This document shows, one piece after another, positions 16,660-24,989 of a DNA stretch of 33,119 nucleotides (position 1 is its first letter; each line of letters opens with the position of its first letter). The notes beneath the pieces are model-generated. The model made no database searches. It was not told the DNA's origin and saw only the letters and a list, made by a program, of their open reading frames with translations. Origin of the DNA: Acidobacteriota bacterium (GTDB taxonomy: Bacteria; Acidobacteriota; Vicinamibacteria; Vicinamibacterales; SCN-69-37); NCBI GenBank assembly GCA_004297655.1, contig SCUN01000197.1, positions 1 through 33,119 of the forward strand, in the 5' to 3' direction. The position numbers and the translations under genes were made by a program.

Positions 16660-17661
16660 CTACTTGATCCGGCTCGACGTTTCCGCGAGCCGATAGTCGT
16701 TGTAGGTGATCGAGTACCGCATGTCGAACTGGCCGATCGCGATCATCATCGACACGTACATCTCGATGCCTTTCGGCAGCCAGACGTCTTCAGATCCCGG
16801 CGTCGTGGCCTTCACGCCTCTGAACGGCTGCGACATGACCATCGTGGCCTTCAGATCGCCGAGACGCACGAACGCCGCGCCGGGCAGAAAGTCCATGTTG
16901 ACGTTGTTGAAGACGTATTTCACGATCTGGTGCGTCTTCGGCTCGACCCACAACGTCACGAGCGAGACTTTGTTCATCGCCTGCTCGATCGTCTGATCGA
17001 GCTGCTGGTCCTTGCTGAGCGTCTCGCCGCGCTCGGCGCGCCGCTTGTTGCGGTCGATGTCGTCGGAAAACAGGCGCGCCGGGTAGTACTCGACCTTGAG
17101 CAGCTCGAGTCCGTCGATGGCCTCCTTGCCGACGAGCGCGTACTTGCCCTCTTCGAACTTGAATTTCAGGAAATACGCCGACGAGATGAACTGCGGTTCG
17201 CGCGTCTGCTGAATCAGGGAGTCGACGTTGGCCGGCGCGGGAGGCGGCGCGGGGGCGCCCGCTTCGCCCGCGCGCGCTTTGTCGCGCGCCTGCTGCCGCT
17301 TCTCGCGTTGCTGCTCGCGCTTGAGAAACTGCTCTTCGTACTTCCGGCGATCCGCCTCGCTGACGGTCACGCCGTTGACCTTCAAGGGGCTGCGCACGAA
17401 GAACCCGTCGCGCAGGTACCACTGGTACTCGCGCCGCTCGCCCCAGACCGGCAATTGCCCCGGGCCGCGGACTTCGATCTGCTCCTTCTCGTTCAGGATG
17501 TACTGCTGCAGCTTCTTCCAGTTGTCATCGCGACGGGCGACGACATCTTTCATGAAGGCATCGAGGTCGGTTTGAGCCGACACCGCCGCCGGCCGAATCA
17601 CACCGGCGGCCAGCAACAGCGCCGCAAGACCGGCGGCCGCAAGAGACGAAATGGTTTTCAC
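16660..17661 (-). CDS. Secreted hypothetical protein (outer-membrane-lipoprotein-sorting-like architecture)
   Basis: GTG start at 17661 with GGGGGAG SD and signal peptide (VKTISSLAAAGLAALLLAAGVIRPAAVSAQ); DNWKKLQQYILNEKEQIEVRGPGQLPVWGERREYQWYLRDGFFVRSPLKVNGV; long ORF 16660-17721. Confidence 0.7.
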   Translation of the reverse strand: MKTISSLAAAGLAALLLAAGVIRPAAVSAQTDLDAFMKDVVARRDDNWKKLQQYILNEKEQIEVRGPGQLPVWGERREYQWYLRDGFFVRSPLKVNGVTVSEADRRKYEEQFLKREQQREKRQQARDKARAGEAGAPAPPPAPANVDSLIQQTREPQFISSAYFLKFKFEEGKYALVGKEAIDGLELLKVEYYPARLFSDDIDRNKRRAERGETLSKDQQLDQTIEQAMNKVSLVTLWVEPKTHQIVKYVFNNVNMDFLPGAAFVRLGDLKATMVMSQPFRGVKATTPGSEDVWLPKGIEMYVSMMIAIGQFDMRYSITYNDYRLAETSSRIK

Positions 17662-17741
17662 AGAAAGAACTCCCCCAAAGGCCCTGGCAGGCAAACCTAT
17701 CAGACGGAGCAGGCGCGTCAATGGTTGCGTAAGATCGTGAC

Positions 17742-19469
17742 GTGCACAACCTGCCGCTGCTGACCACGGTCGGGGTCGCCCTGGTCTACGCCCTGGTGGG
17801 CGGCGTCATCGCCCGGCGCCTGGGCCTGCCGACCATCGTCGGCTATCTGGTCGCCGGCGTGGCGCTGGGGCCGTTCACGCCGGGATTTCACGGCGATTTC
17901 GAGACGATCCGCCAGCTCGCCGAGTTGGGCGTCATCCTGCTGATGTTCGGCGTCGGCCTGCACTTCTCGATCTCCGACCTCTGGCACGTCCGGGGCATCG
18001 CCATTCCCGGCGCGCTCAGCCAGATGCTCCTCATCTCGCTTGCCGGCTACTGGCTCGGGTCCGAATGGGGCTGGTCGCCCGGCGGCGCGTGGCTGCTCGG
18101 CATCTCCGCGTCGGTCGCGAGCACCGTCGTCCTCATGCGCAGCCTGATGGACGAAGGACTGCTGCACTCGCCGGCCGGGCGCGCCGCGGTCGGATGGTCG
18201 ATCGTCGAAGACCTGGCGACCGTCGGCATCCTCGTGCTCCTCACGGCCTACGCGAGCGCGAACGCCGAGTCGGGCGCCGTGAAACCAGTCCTGATCGCCG
18301 TCGGCAAGGCGATCGCGTTCCTCGCCGTGATGCTGATCGCCGGCGCGCGGGTGCTGCCGTACCTGCTCGGCCGCATCGCCAACACCCGCTCGCGCGAGCT
18401 GTTCGTGCTGATCGCGCTCAGCGCCGCCGTCGGCACCGCGCTCGGCGCCTCTGCCCTGTTCGGCGTCTCGCTCGCGCTCGGCGCGTTCATCGCCGGCCTG
18501 GTCGTCAGCGACTCGCCCTTCAGCCACCAGGTCAGCGCGGATCTCCTGCCGTTCCGCGAGGCGTTCGCGGTGCTGTTTTTCGTCTCGGTCGGCATGCTCG
18601 TGAATCCCCACTACCTGGCCGCGCACTGGGGACAAGTGCTCGCGCTCTCGGCGCTGATCATCGTCGGCAAATCCGCGCTGACGGCGATCACGGTCTTCCT
18701 GCTGCCGCATCCTGTGCACACGGCGCTCGTCGTCGCCGCCGGGCGCGCGCACATCGGCGAGTTCTCGTTCATCATCGGCCAGAGCGGTCTCGCGCTCGGC
18801 TTGCTCTCGGAGGATCAGTATTCGCTGATCCTCGCGGGCGCGATCGTGTCGATCACGGTCAATCCGATTCTTTTCCGCACCATCACCCCGATCGAGCGCT
18901 GGCTGAAGGCGCGGCCGGCGTTGTGGCGGCGGCTGGACCGGCACGGCGTCGTCGAGCCGGCGCGGCCGTCCGCGATGCAGGATCACGTCGTGATCATCGG
19001 CAGCGGGCGAGTGGGCCGCCACATCGCCGAGATGTTGGGGCGCGAGAATGTCCAGCGGCTTGTCGTCGAATCGGATCCGCTCGTTCTTTCGAGACTGCAG
19101 GCGCTCAAGATCCCGGTGCTCTACGGCGACGCGGCCAACTCCGAGATCCTGCGCCACGCCGGCCTGCAGAATGCGCGCCTGCTCGTCATCACGGTGCCCG
19201 ACTACGTGTCGGCGCTCGCGATGGTCGCCACCGCCAAGAACTGCGCGCCGGACATCAGGATCCTGGCGCGCGCGTCGAGCTGGGAGGGCGGCCGCCGGCT
19301 GACGGAAGCGGGCGTCCACAAGATCGTGCGGCCAGAACTTGAGGGTGGCGTCGAGCTGCTGCGGCAGACGCTGCAGGATCTGCACTTCTCTGAAGAACAG
19401 ACCGGCTCGCTGATCGACCTCGCCCGCGAAGAGGCCATGGGCGTCGATCCTAACGCCCGAACAGGCTGA
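17742..19469 (+). CDS. CPA2-family cation:proton antiporter with TrkA-N (RCK) domain, YbaL/Kef type
   Basis: Multiple TM (LPTIVGYLVAGVALGPFTPGF, LAELGVILLMFGVGLHFSISDL), C-terminal Rossmann HVVIIGSGRVGRHIAEMLGRENVQRLVVESDP..VLYGDAANSEILRHAGL. Confidence 0.93.
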   Translation: MHNLPLLTTVGVALVYALVGGVIARRLGLPTIVGYLVAGVALGPFTPGFHGDFETIRQLAELGVILLMFGVGLHFSISDLWHVRGIAIPGALSQMLLISLAGYWLGSEWGWSPGGAWLLGISASVASTVVLMRSLMDEGLLHSPAGRAAVGWSIVEDLATVGILVLLTAYASANAESGAVKPVLIAVGKAIAFLAVMLIAGARVLPYLLGRIANTRSRELFVLIALSAAVGTALGASALFGVSLALGAFIAGLVVSDSPFSHQVSADLLPFREAFAVLFFVSVGMLVNPHYLAAHWGQVLALSALIIVGKSALTAITVFLLPHPVHTALVVAAGRAHIGEFSFIIGQSGLALGLLSEDQYSLILAGAIVSITVNPILFRTITPIERWLKARPALWRRLDRHGVVEPARPSAMQDHVVIIGSGRVGRHIAEMLGRENVQRLVVESDPLVLSRLQALKIPVLYGDAANSEILRHAGLQNARLLVITVPDYVSALAMVATAKNCAPDIRILARASSWEGGRRLTEAGVHKIVRPELEGGVELLRQTLQDLHFSEEQTGSLIDLAREEAMGVDPNARTG

Positions 19470-20595
19470 TCATCACATCGCGCAAGTGCGTCTTCCACGT
19501 CGCGGTGGTATGCCCTTCGGGCACGCGCAGAAACGTGACGAGATGCCCGCGCGACAACACGGAGGCGCGCACGAGTTCGGCGCCCGCGATGTTGAGCCGG
19601 TCGTACTCGCCGGCGAGCACCGCCACCTCGAGCTGCTCCGCCTCGCCCCGGCGCACCGGGATCCTCAACACATCGTCTTCGGTCACCGCGGGGATCATGA
19701 GCCCGCTCTTGCCGAAGACACCCGGATAGGCGGCCATCGCATCAAGCGCGCCGCGGGCGCCGGCGGAAACGCCGATGATGGCGTGATCGGCCGCAACGGG
19801 CGTGATGCTGTACCGGGCCGTGATCCAGGACATCAGCTCCCTGCAGACGAAATCACGCATCGGCGCGGCGCGCCGAAAGTCGTCCGTGCGCGACACGGGA
19901 TCCACGAACACGCCGATGACGGGTTCGATGGCGTCGTGCGCGATCAGCCAGTCGAGCACGCGCGGCGCCTCGCCGGTGTTCACGACCAGGCCGCCGTCAT
20001 GAAACACGGCCAGTCGGTACCGGCGCGACGGGTCGTATCCGGGCGGCGTGTACACGATCACGCGTCGTTGGCCAACGATGAGACCTTTGACGACCGCTTC
20101 GGTGAGTTTGCCCGCCGGCGCGGTCGGCGGCGCGTCGAACTCCGGCGGCGCTACGTAGGCCGGCATCACGACTTCAGATGCCTCGCCGCCGACGCGCGCG
20201 ACCTTTCGGGAATTGCGCGGGTCGAGGCGGTAGTCGCCGGCGCCATAGGCAATCAGGTACTCGATGCGGGCGGCCTTGTCGGCGCGAGCTGACAACGAAA
20301 ACCACTTCGTGCCGGGAATCTGATGCATCTTGCCGACGCTGAAATCGAATGTGCCGTCGGCGCGCTCGCCCCACCCGGTGAGATCGGAGACGATCCGCGG
20401 CGGCGATGACGAGTCGCCTTCGGCATAAAACGTGATGTCGGTGGCTGTGACCACGGGCACCGGCGTCTTGCCGGTTTCGATCGCGACGAGTTGCGGCCGA
20501 GCGGCCCGATCCTCTTCCGGCGCCCTGGTTGTCGTCGTCAAGTACGCGATGACGCCGACGATCACGATCAGCGCGGCGGCGAGGCGAAGACGCAT
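19450..20595 (-). CDS. Alpha/beta-hydrolase esterase (enterochelin esterase / esterase D-like)
   Basis: VIVYTPPGYDPSRRYRLAVFHDGG, nucleophile elbow IIGVSAGARGALDAMAAYPGVFGKSGLMIPA, N-terminal TM; 20-nt convergent overlap with the antiporter gene. Confidence 0.8.
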   Translation of the reverse strand: MRLRLAAALIVIVGVIAYLTTTTRAPEEDRAARPQLVAIETGKTPVPVVTATDITFYAEGDSSSPPRIVSDLTGWGERADGTFDFSVGKMHQIPGTKWFSLSARADKAARIEYLIAYGAGDYRLDPRNSRKVARVGGEASEVVMPAYVAPPEFDAPPTAPAGKLTEAVVKGLIVGQRRVIVYTPPGYDPSRRYRLAVFHDGGLVVNTGEAPRVLDWLIAHDAIEPVIGVFVDPVSRTDDFRRAAPMRDFVCRELMSWITARYSITPVAADHAIIGVSAGARGALDAMAAYPGVFGKSGLMIPAVTEDDVLRIPVRRGEAEQLEVAVLAGEYDRLNIAGAELVRASVLSRGHLVTFLRVPEGHTTATWKTHLRDVMISLFGR

Positions 20596-20619
20596 CCCGC
20601 AATTGTAGGCGGGGCGGCG

Positions 20620-22173
20620 TCAGACCTGCGCGAACATCCGCGCGTAGTGCCGGTACCAGCTGCTCTGGAAGACTCCTTCCGGATCGTGCTCGTTCTTCTT
20701 CGCAAGAAACGCGCGCATCTGCGGATAGCAGCGCTCGACCTGATCCTTGCGGGCCCAGCGGTGATAGGTCAGGTAGTAGCTGCCGCCATGCGCGATGCCG
20801 AGATCGATGAGCGCTCGAAACGCGTCGGCGGCGGCATCAACGCCCTCGGCCGTATGCGTGACGTGCAGATTGAAGATCACGCAGGCGTACCGTTCCTTGG
20901 CCCACGCGAGGAACGACTCGTCGTCTCTCTCGATCAGCCGGACCGTGCCATAGACGACGTTGGCCTTGTGCTGGCGTAGCGTGACGCGCGCATCCTCCAT
21001 GAACGCCGAGAGCTGGTCGCGCTGCACGTAGATTTCCGAGATCATCTCGGTGGCCGGCGTCTTCGCCTTCATCGCGATGTCGACATCCTTGTGGTAGTTG
21101 TCCACGTACGCGGCGGAGAGCTGCGAGTCGGCCCAGTAGATCTGGCCCGACGTCTTCAGGTAGCGCTCCGAGTACACCTGAAACGCGCGGCCCTTGTATT
21201 TGTGCGCGTAGAACGTCAGCCGCGCCCAGTCCTCCGGATTGAAGCGCGTCGGATTCAGCGTGAGCGGCGTGTCGATCGGCACGGGCTGATAGCACGAGAA
21301 CACGCCGCGCCTGAGAAAACTGTCGCGGTTGGCGTCGGTCGCGTACTGAAAGTCGCCGTAGAGATACCCGTCGCGAATGCGTCCTTCGAACCGCTCGATG
21401 ATGTTCCGCATTTCGCCGAGTTCGACGACGCGTCGGACCTTCACGCGCGGCCGGAGCTGCAGTTCGATCCGCGTGATCACGCCGAAGAGACCGTAGCCGC
21501 CGATCGCGAGCTTGAACAACTCGGCGTTCTCCGTCCGGGAACACGTGCGGACCCGGCCCGAGCCGTCCACCAGATCGAACGCGCGAACCTGGCTGATGAT
21601 CGGCTTCTGGTTGAGACCGCGGCCGTGGGCGTTGCACGCCAGGGCGCCGGCGAGGCTCAGGCGGTCCGCGCCGGTCTGCTTTTGGTAGATGCCCCAAAGA
21701 GACATCGGGCTATCGGGGGACTGATTATCGGGGGACTGAACCTTGTCGAGATACTTGATGAGTTCAGGCCATTGAATGCCGCCTTCGACAGTGATCACGC
21801 CGCTCTCGCGGTCGAAGCCGAGCACGCGGCTGAGCCCGCGCGTGTCGATGAGCACGTTGGCGTCGCCAAACTGCTGGCCCCCCATCGCGTGACGGCCGCC
21901 GGCGATCGACACCGACCGCCCTTCGCCGCGGGCGCGCGCGATCTCCGCCGCCAGCGCCTCGACCGAATCCGGTTTGACGATGCGGGCGACGCGGGTGGGG
22001 TTCAACTGGGAATGGAGGTCGTTGACGAGCACGCCGTTGGGCCCGGGTTCAGGGGGCGTCACCTCGATTGCCGACGCATACGGAGACCCGACTCGCATCG
22101 TCGGGATGCACCCGGCCAGCGGCACGGCCGCGGCGGTGGAGGAAAGCGCGAGAAAGCGGCGTCGGCTGATCAT
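20620..22173 (-). CDS. FAD-binding oxidoreductase (BBE/ALO-like), Tat signal with lipobox-like Cys
   Basis: MISRRRFLALSSTAAAVPLAGC; LAAEIARARGEGRSVSIAGGRHAMGGQQFGDANVLIDTRGLSRVLGFDRESGVITVEGGIQWPELIKYL; QTGADRLSLAGALACNAHGRGL. Confidence 0.9.
   Translation of the reverse strand: MISRRRFLALSSTAAAVPLAGCIPTMRVGSPYASAIEVTPPEPGPNGVLVNDLHSQLNPTRVARIVKPDSVEALAAEIARARGEGRSVSIAGGRHAMGGQQFGDANVLIDTRGLSRVLGFDRESGVITVEGGIQWPELIKYLDKVQSPDNQSPDSPMSLWGIYQKQTGADRLSLAGALACNAHGRGLNQKPIISQVRAFDLVDGSGRVRTCSRTENAELFKLAIGGYGLFGVITRIELQLRPRVKVRRVVELGEMRNIIERFEGRIRDGYLYGDFQYATDANRDSFLRRGVFSCYQPVPIDTPLTLNPTRFNPEDWARLTFYAHKYKGRAFQVYSERYLKTSGQIYWADSQLSAAYVDNYHKDVDIAMKAKTPATEMISEIYVQRDQLSAFMEDARVTLRQHKANVVYGTVRLIERDDESFLAWAKERYACVIFNLHVTHTAEGVDAAADAFRALIDLGIAHGGSYYLTYHRWARKDQVERCYPQMRAFLAKKNEHDPEGVFQSSWYRHYARMFAQV
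21711..21740. repeat. 15-nt tandem duplication inside the FAD oxidase CDS (in frame)
   Basis: TATCGGGGGACTGAT / TATCGGGGGACTGAA; encodes QSPDN-QSPDS on the minus strand. Confidence 0.9.
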
Positions 22174-22251
22174 GGGCTCACGTTAGCGGCCGAAAATGAC
22201 CCGCGTCGTGACGCCTCCCTGAGAAAAGCCTGAAAATGGGACAATAGGGGG

Positions 22252-23511
22252 ATGCGCCCGCTGCTCGTCTGGTTGACCCTGTTCCTGACCCCCCAGGCGG
22301 GCGCGCCATCCGCGGAACTTCAAGCCGTCGTCAATTCCGCCAAGTTCAAGACCGCGGCCGCCGCGCTCGACCGCGACTTCGACCGTCACGTCGCGGAGAC
22401 CATCCGGCTGACCGAGATTCCCGCGCCGCCGTTCAAGGAAGCGGAGCGCGCGAAGGTCTACGCGGAGTTGTTCCGGCAGCATGGGCTCTCCGACGTCGAG
22501 ATCGATGCCGAAGGCAACGTCCTCGGACTGCGCCGCGGCGCGGGTCAGGGCCCGCTGGTCGCGATCGCCGCGCATCTCGACACCGTGTTCCCTGAGGGCA
22601 CGAACGTCAAGGTCCGGCGCGACGGAACGAAGCTCGCCGCGCCGGGCGTGGGCGACGACTCACGGTCGCTCGCGGTGCTGCTCGCCATCATTCGGGCGCT
22701 TGATGCGGCCCAGATCCAGACGAAGGCCGACATTCTCTTCGTGGGTGACGTCGGCGAAGAGGGCCCCGGCGATCTGCGCGGTATGAAGTACCTCTTCAGC
22801 AAGGGCAAGTATGCCGGGAAGATCACGGCGTTCATTTCCGCGGACGGCACGGATCCGGGCAATGAGATTGTGAGTGTCGCCGTCGGCAGCAAGCGGTACC
22901 GGGTGACCTTCAAAGGCCCGGGCGGTCACAGTTACAGCGACTTCGGGCTCGTCAGCCCGGCGTTTGCGATGGCGAACGCGATGAAGAAGTTCGGTGCGCT
23001 GTCCGTGCCGAAGTCGCCGAAGACGACATTCAGCGTCGGCGTGGTGGGCGGCGGCACATCGATCAACTCGATTCCCTTCGAAACCTGGATGGACGTGGAC
23101 ATGCGTTCCGAGTCGCGCGACGAGCTGAACAAGCTCGACGCCGCGTTCAAGGCGGTCGTCGCCGAAGCGGTCAACGAGGAAAATGCGGCGCGATCGACGG
23201 CCAGCGGCAAGATCACCGCGGATCTGAAGCTCACCGGCGACCGGCCCTCAGGCACCATGCCGGCCAACAGCCGGATCGTCGAAATCGCGTCGGCCTCGAT
23301 TCGCCACTTCGGCCTGACGCCGGTGCTGGCCTCGGGCAGCAACGACAGCAACTTTCCGATCAGCCTCGGCATTCCGGCGATCACGCTCGACGCCGGCGGG
23401 GCCAGCGATCGGAATCACTCGCTCGATGAATGGATCGACATCGCCAAGCCGTCGGCGCTCCGCGGCATGCAGATGATGCTCGCGACGCTCGTGACCCTGG
23501 CAGGAATGTAG
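22252..23511 (+). CDS. M20-family metallopeptidase (PepT/ArgE-like)
   Basis: VAIAAHLDTVFPEGTNV, GVGDDSRSLAVLLAIIRAL, FVGDVGEEGPGDLRGMKYLF, TFKGPGGHSYSDFG, GGGTSINSIPFETWMDVDMRS, NHSLDEWI. Confidence 0.93.
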   Translation: MRPLLVWLTLFLTPQAGAPSAELQAVVNSAKFKTAAAALDRDFDRHVAETIRLTEIPAPPFKEAERAKVYAELFRQHGLSDVEIDAEGNVLGLRRGAGQGPLVAIAAHLDTVFPEGTNVKVRRDGTKLAAPGVGDDSRSLAVLLAIIRALDAAQIQTKADILFVGDVGEEGPGDLRGMKYLFSKGKYAGKITAFISADGTDPGNEIVSVAVGSKRYRVTFKGPGGHSYSDFGLVSPAFAMANAMKKFGALSVPKSPKTTFSVGVVGGGTSINSIPFETWMDVDMRSESRDELNKLDAAFKAVVAEAVNEENAARSTASGKITADLKLTGDRPSGTMPANSRIVEIASASIRHFGLTPVLASGSNDSNFPISLGIPAITLDAGGASDRNHSLDEWIDIAKPSALRGMQMMLATLVTLAGM

Positions 23512-23513
23512 AC

Positions 23514-23873
23514 ATGTCCACACCGCTCCCGCAGACGATTGCTCAACACTTTGACGGCAAGGGCAAGGAAGTACGCGCGACCTACGATCGCATCATGGCC
23601 ATCGCGCGCGAATGGGGCGACGTGAAGCCCGAGGCGAAGAAGACCTCGATTCATCTGCTGCGCACCGCGACGGCCTTCGCGGGCATCGCCACGCGGAAGG
23701 ACGCGCTCGTGCTCACGCTCAAGTCCGAGAACGACATCCGCAGCCCGCGCGTGCGCAAGCACGAGCAGGCGTCGCCGGGACGCTGGCACATCGAGATCAA
23801 ACTGACGAAGCCGCAGGAAGTGGACCACGAGCTGCAGCAGTGGCTTCGCGCGTCGTACCTGCTCGCGAAGTAG
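23514..23873 (+). CDS. DUF5655-like small protein
   Basis: ATG 23514 immediately after the M20 stop; KGKEVRATYDRIMAIAREWGDVKPEAKKTSIHLLRTATAFAGIATRKDALVLTLKSENDIRSPRVRKHEQASPGRWHIEIKLTKPQEVDHELQQWLRASYLL. Confidence 0.7.
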   Translation: MSTPLPQTIAQHFDGKGKEVRATYDRIMAIAREWGDVKPEAKKTSIHLLRTATAFAGIATRKDALVLTLKSENDIRSPRVRKHEQASPGRWHIEIKLTKPQEVDHELQQWLRASYLLAK

Positions 23874-23876
23874 CGC

Positions 23877-24989
23877 TTAGAGCAGGAGCGATTCCACGCG
23901 GTGGGCGTGGACCATCTGTTCCACCGACGACCACTTGAAGATTGTGAAGCGCCCGTCCTGGGACGCGACGAGCGCGATCGCATCCGTCTGATCGTGGACG
24001 AACTGCGCCGCTGAGAGATGGCGCGTGCCGCCCAACTGTCCGGGCGACACGATCGTCGGCGCGCTGCCTTCGATCGGCTCGGTCAGCGAAATCCGCTCCA
24101 CGGTCGAACTGCCTTTGCGCCGGTTGATCTTCACGCCGAACGCCAGCACGTCGTAGGCGTCGTTCATGACCATCGCGCCGTCCACGGCCGTGAGACCGGC
24201 GACGCCTTCGACGGCATGCCGCAGGTCGTCGGCGTCGCCCTGGCGGCGGATCAGATCGCTGAGTCCGGTGAACGGCGGGTCGAGCGCGTACAGCGCCGGA
24301 AATACGGTCGACTGCATCCAGTCGTCGGATCCGGACGGTGTGACCAGCAGCGCGCCGCCGCGGCCGTGGCCGCGCATCGATGCGGCCAGTTGCACGAGCA
24401 CGTTGATGCTGTCGGCGCCGGACTTCGGCACGATCTGCCGGTCGAGCCCGAGGAGCGATTGCAGCACGCCCGGGCAGTCGGGCACCTGGGCGCTGCGCTC
24501 GTCGACGAACTTCACCTGATCGCCCTCGAGCACCGCGACGTTCACGAACTTGCCCATGAGCTCGCTGCGCTGTTTGATGACGAGCAGGCCCGACGTCACG
24601 ACTTCGATCACGAAACAATGCGCCGGCAGATGCCGCGTCGTGCCCCACACCTTCAACTGGCCGTCGGCGCCCACCGACACGCCGAGGTGAATGCCCGGCC
24701 GCTCCACCGCCGGCGCCAGCTTCGCGAGCGCCGCGGGCGCGACGGGCAACGGGCTGGCGAAGAGCAGCGGGTTGATCGTGTCGTCGGGCGACGCGAAGGC
24801 GAGCGAGATCTTCGGCGTCACGCCTTCTTCCCGCCGGAGGCTCGCCCAGAACGCGGCGTCCACGAGCGTCTCGATGTTCGAGGCGTCGGGCGCGGACCGG
24901 TAGCGTGAAAAATACGCCGCGATACGCGGCGCGACGGCCCCGGCAGCCGGATACGCGTGCGTCGTCAAAACGTCTTCCTCGCGATCCAC
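23877..24989 (-). CDS. Diadenylate cyclase (DisA_N/DAC)-like protein with N-terminal DACNV-type putative sensor domain
   Basis: C-terminal DAC-like motifs: VDGAMVMNDAYDVLAFGVKI (DGA) and LGGTRHLSAAQFVHDQTDAIALVASQDGRFTIFKW (RH[R]xA-like). N-terminal VWGTTRHLPAHCFVIEVVTSGLLVIKQR. Start uncertain (GTG 24989 or nearby TTG). Confidence 0.75.
   Translation of the reverse strand: MDREEDVLTTHAYPAAGAVAPRIAAYFSRYRSAPDASNIETLVDAAFWASLRREEGVTPKISLAFASPDDTINPLLFASPLPVAPAALAKLAPAVERPGIHLGVSVGADGQLKVWGTTRHLPAHCFVIEVVTSGLLVIKQRSELMGKFVNVAVLEGDQVKFVDERSAQVPDCPGVLQSLLGLDRQIVPKSGADSINVLVQLAASMRGHGRGGALLVTPSGSDDWMQSTVFPALYALDPPFTGLSDLIRRQGDADDLRHAVEGVAGLTAVDGAMVMNDAYDVLAFGVKINRRKGSSTVERISLTEPIEGSAPTIVSPGQLGGTRHLSAAQFVHDQTDAIALVASQDGRFTIFKWSSVEQMVHAHRVESLLL

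Noticed and set aside
18065-19342. 425-aa Arg-rich plus-strand ORF inside the antiporter gene
   Set aside because: Alternative frame of a well-supported CDS; composition is typical of a frame-shifted GC-rich reading.
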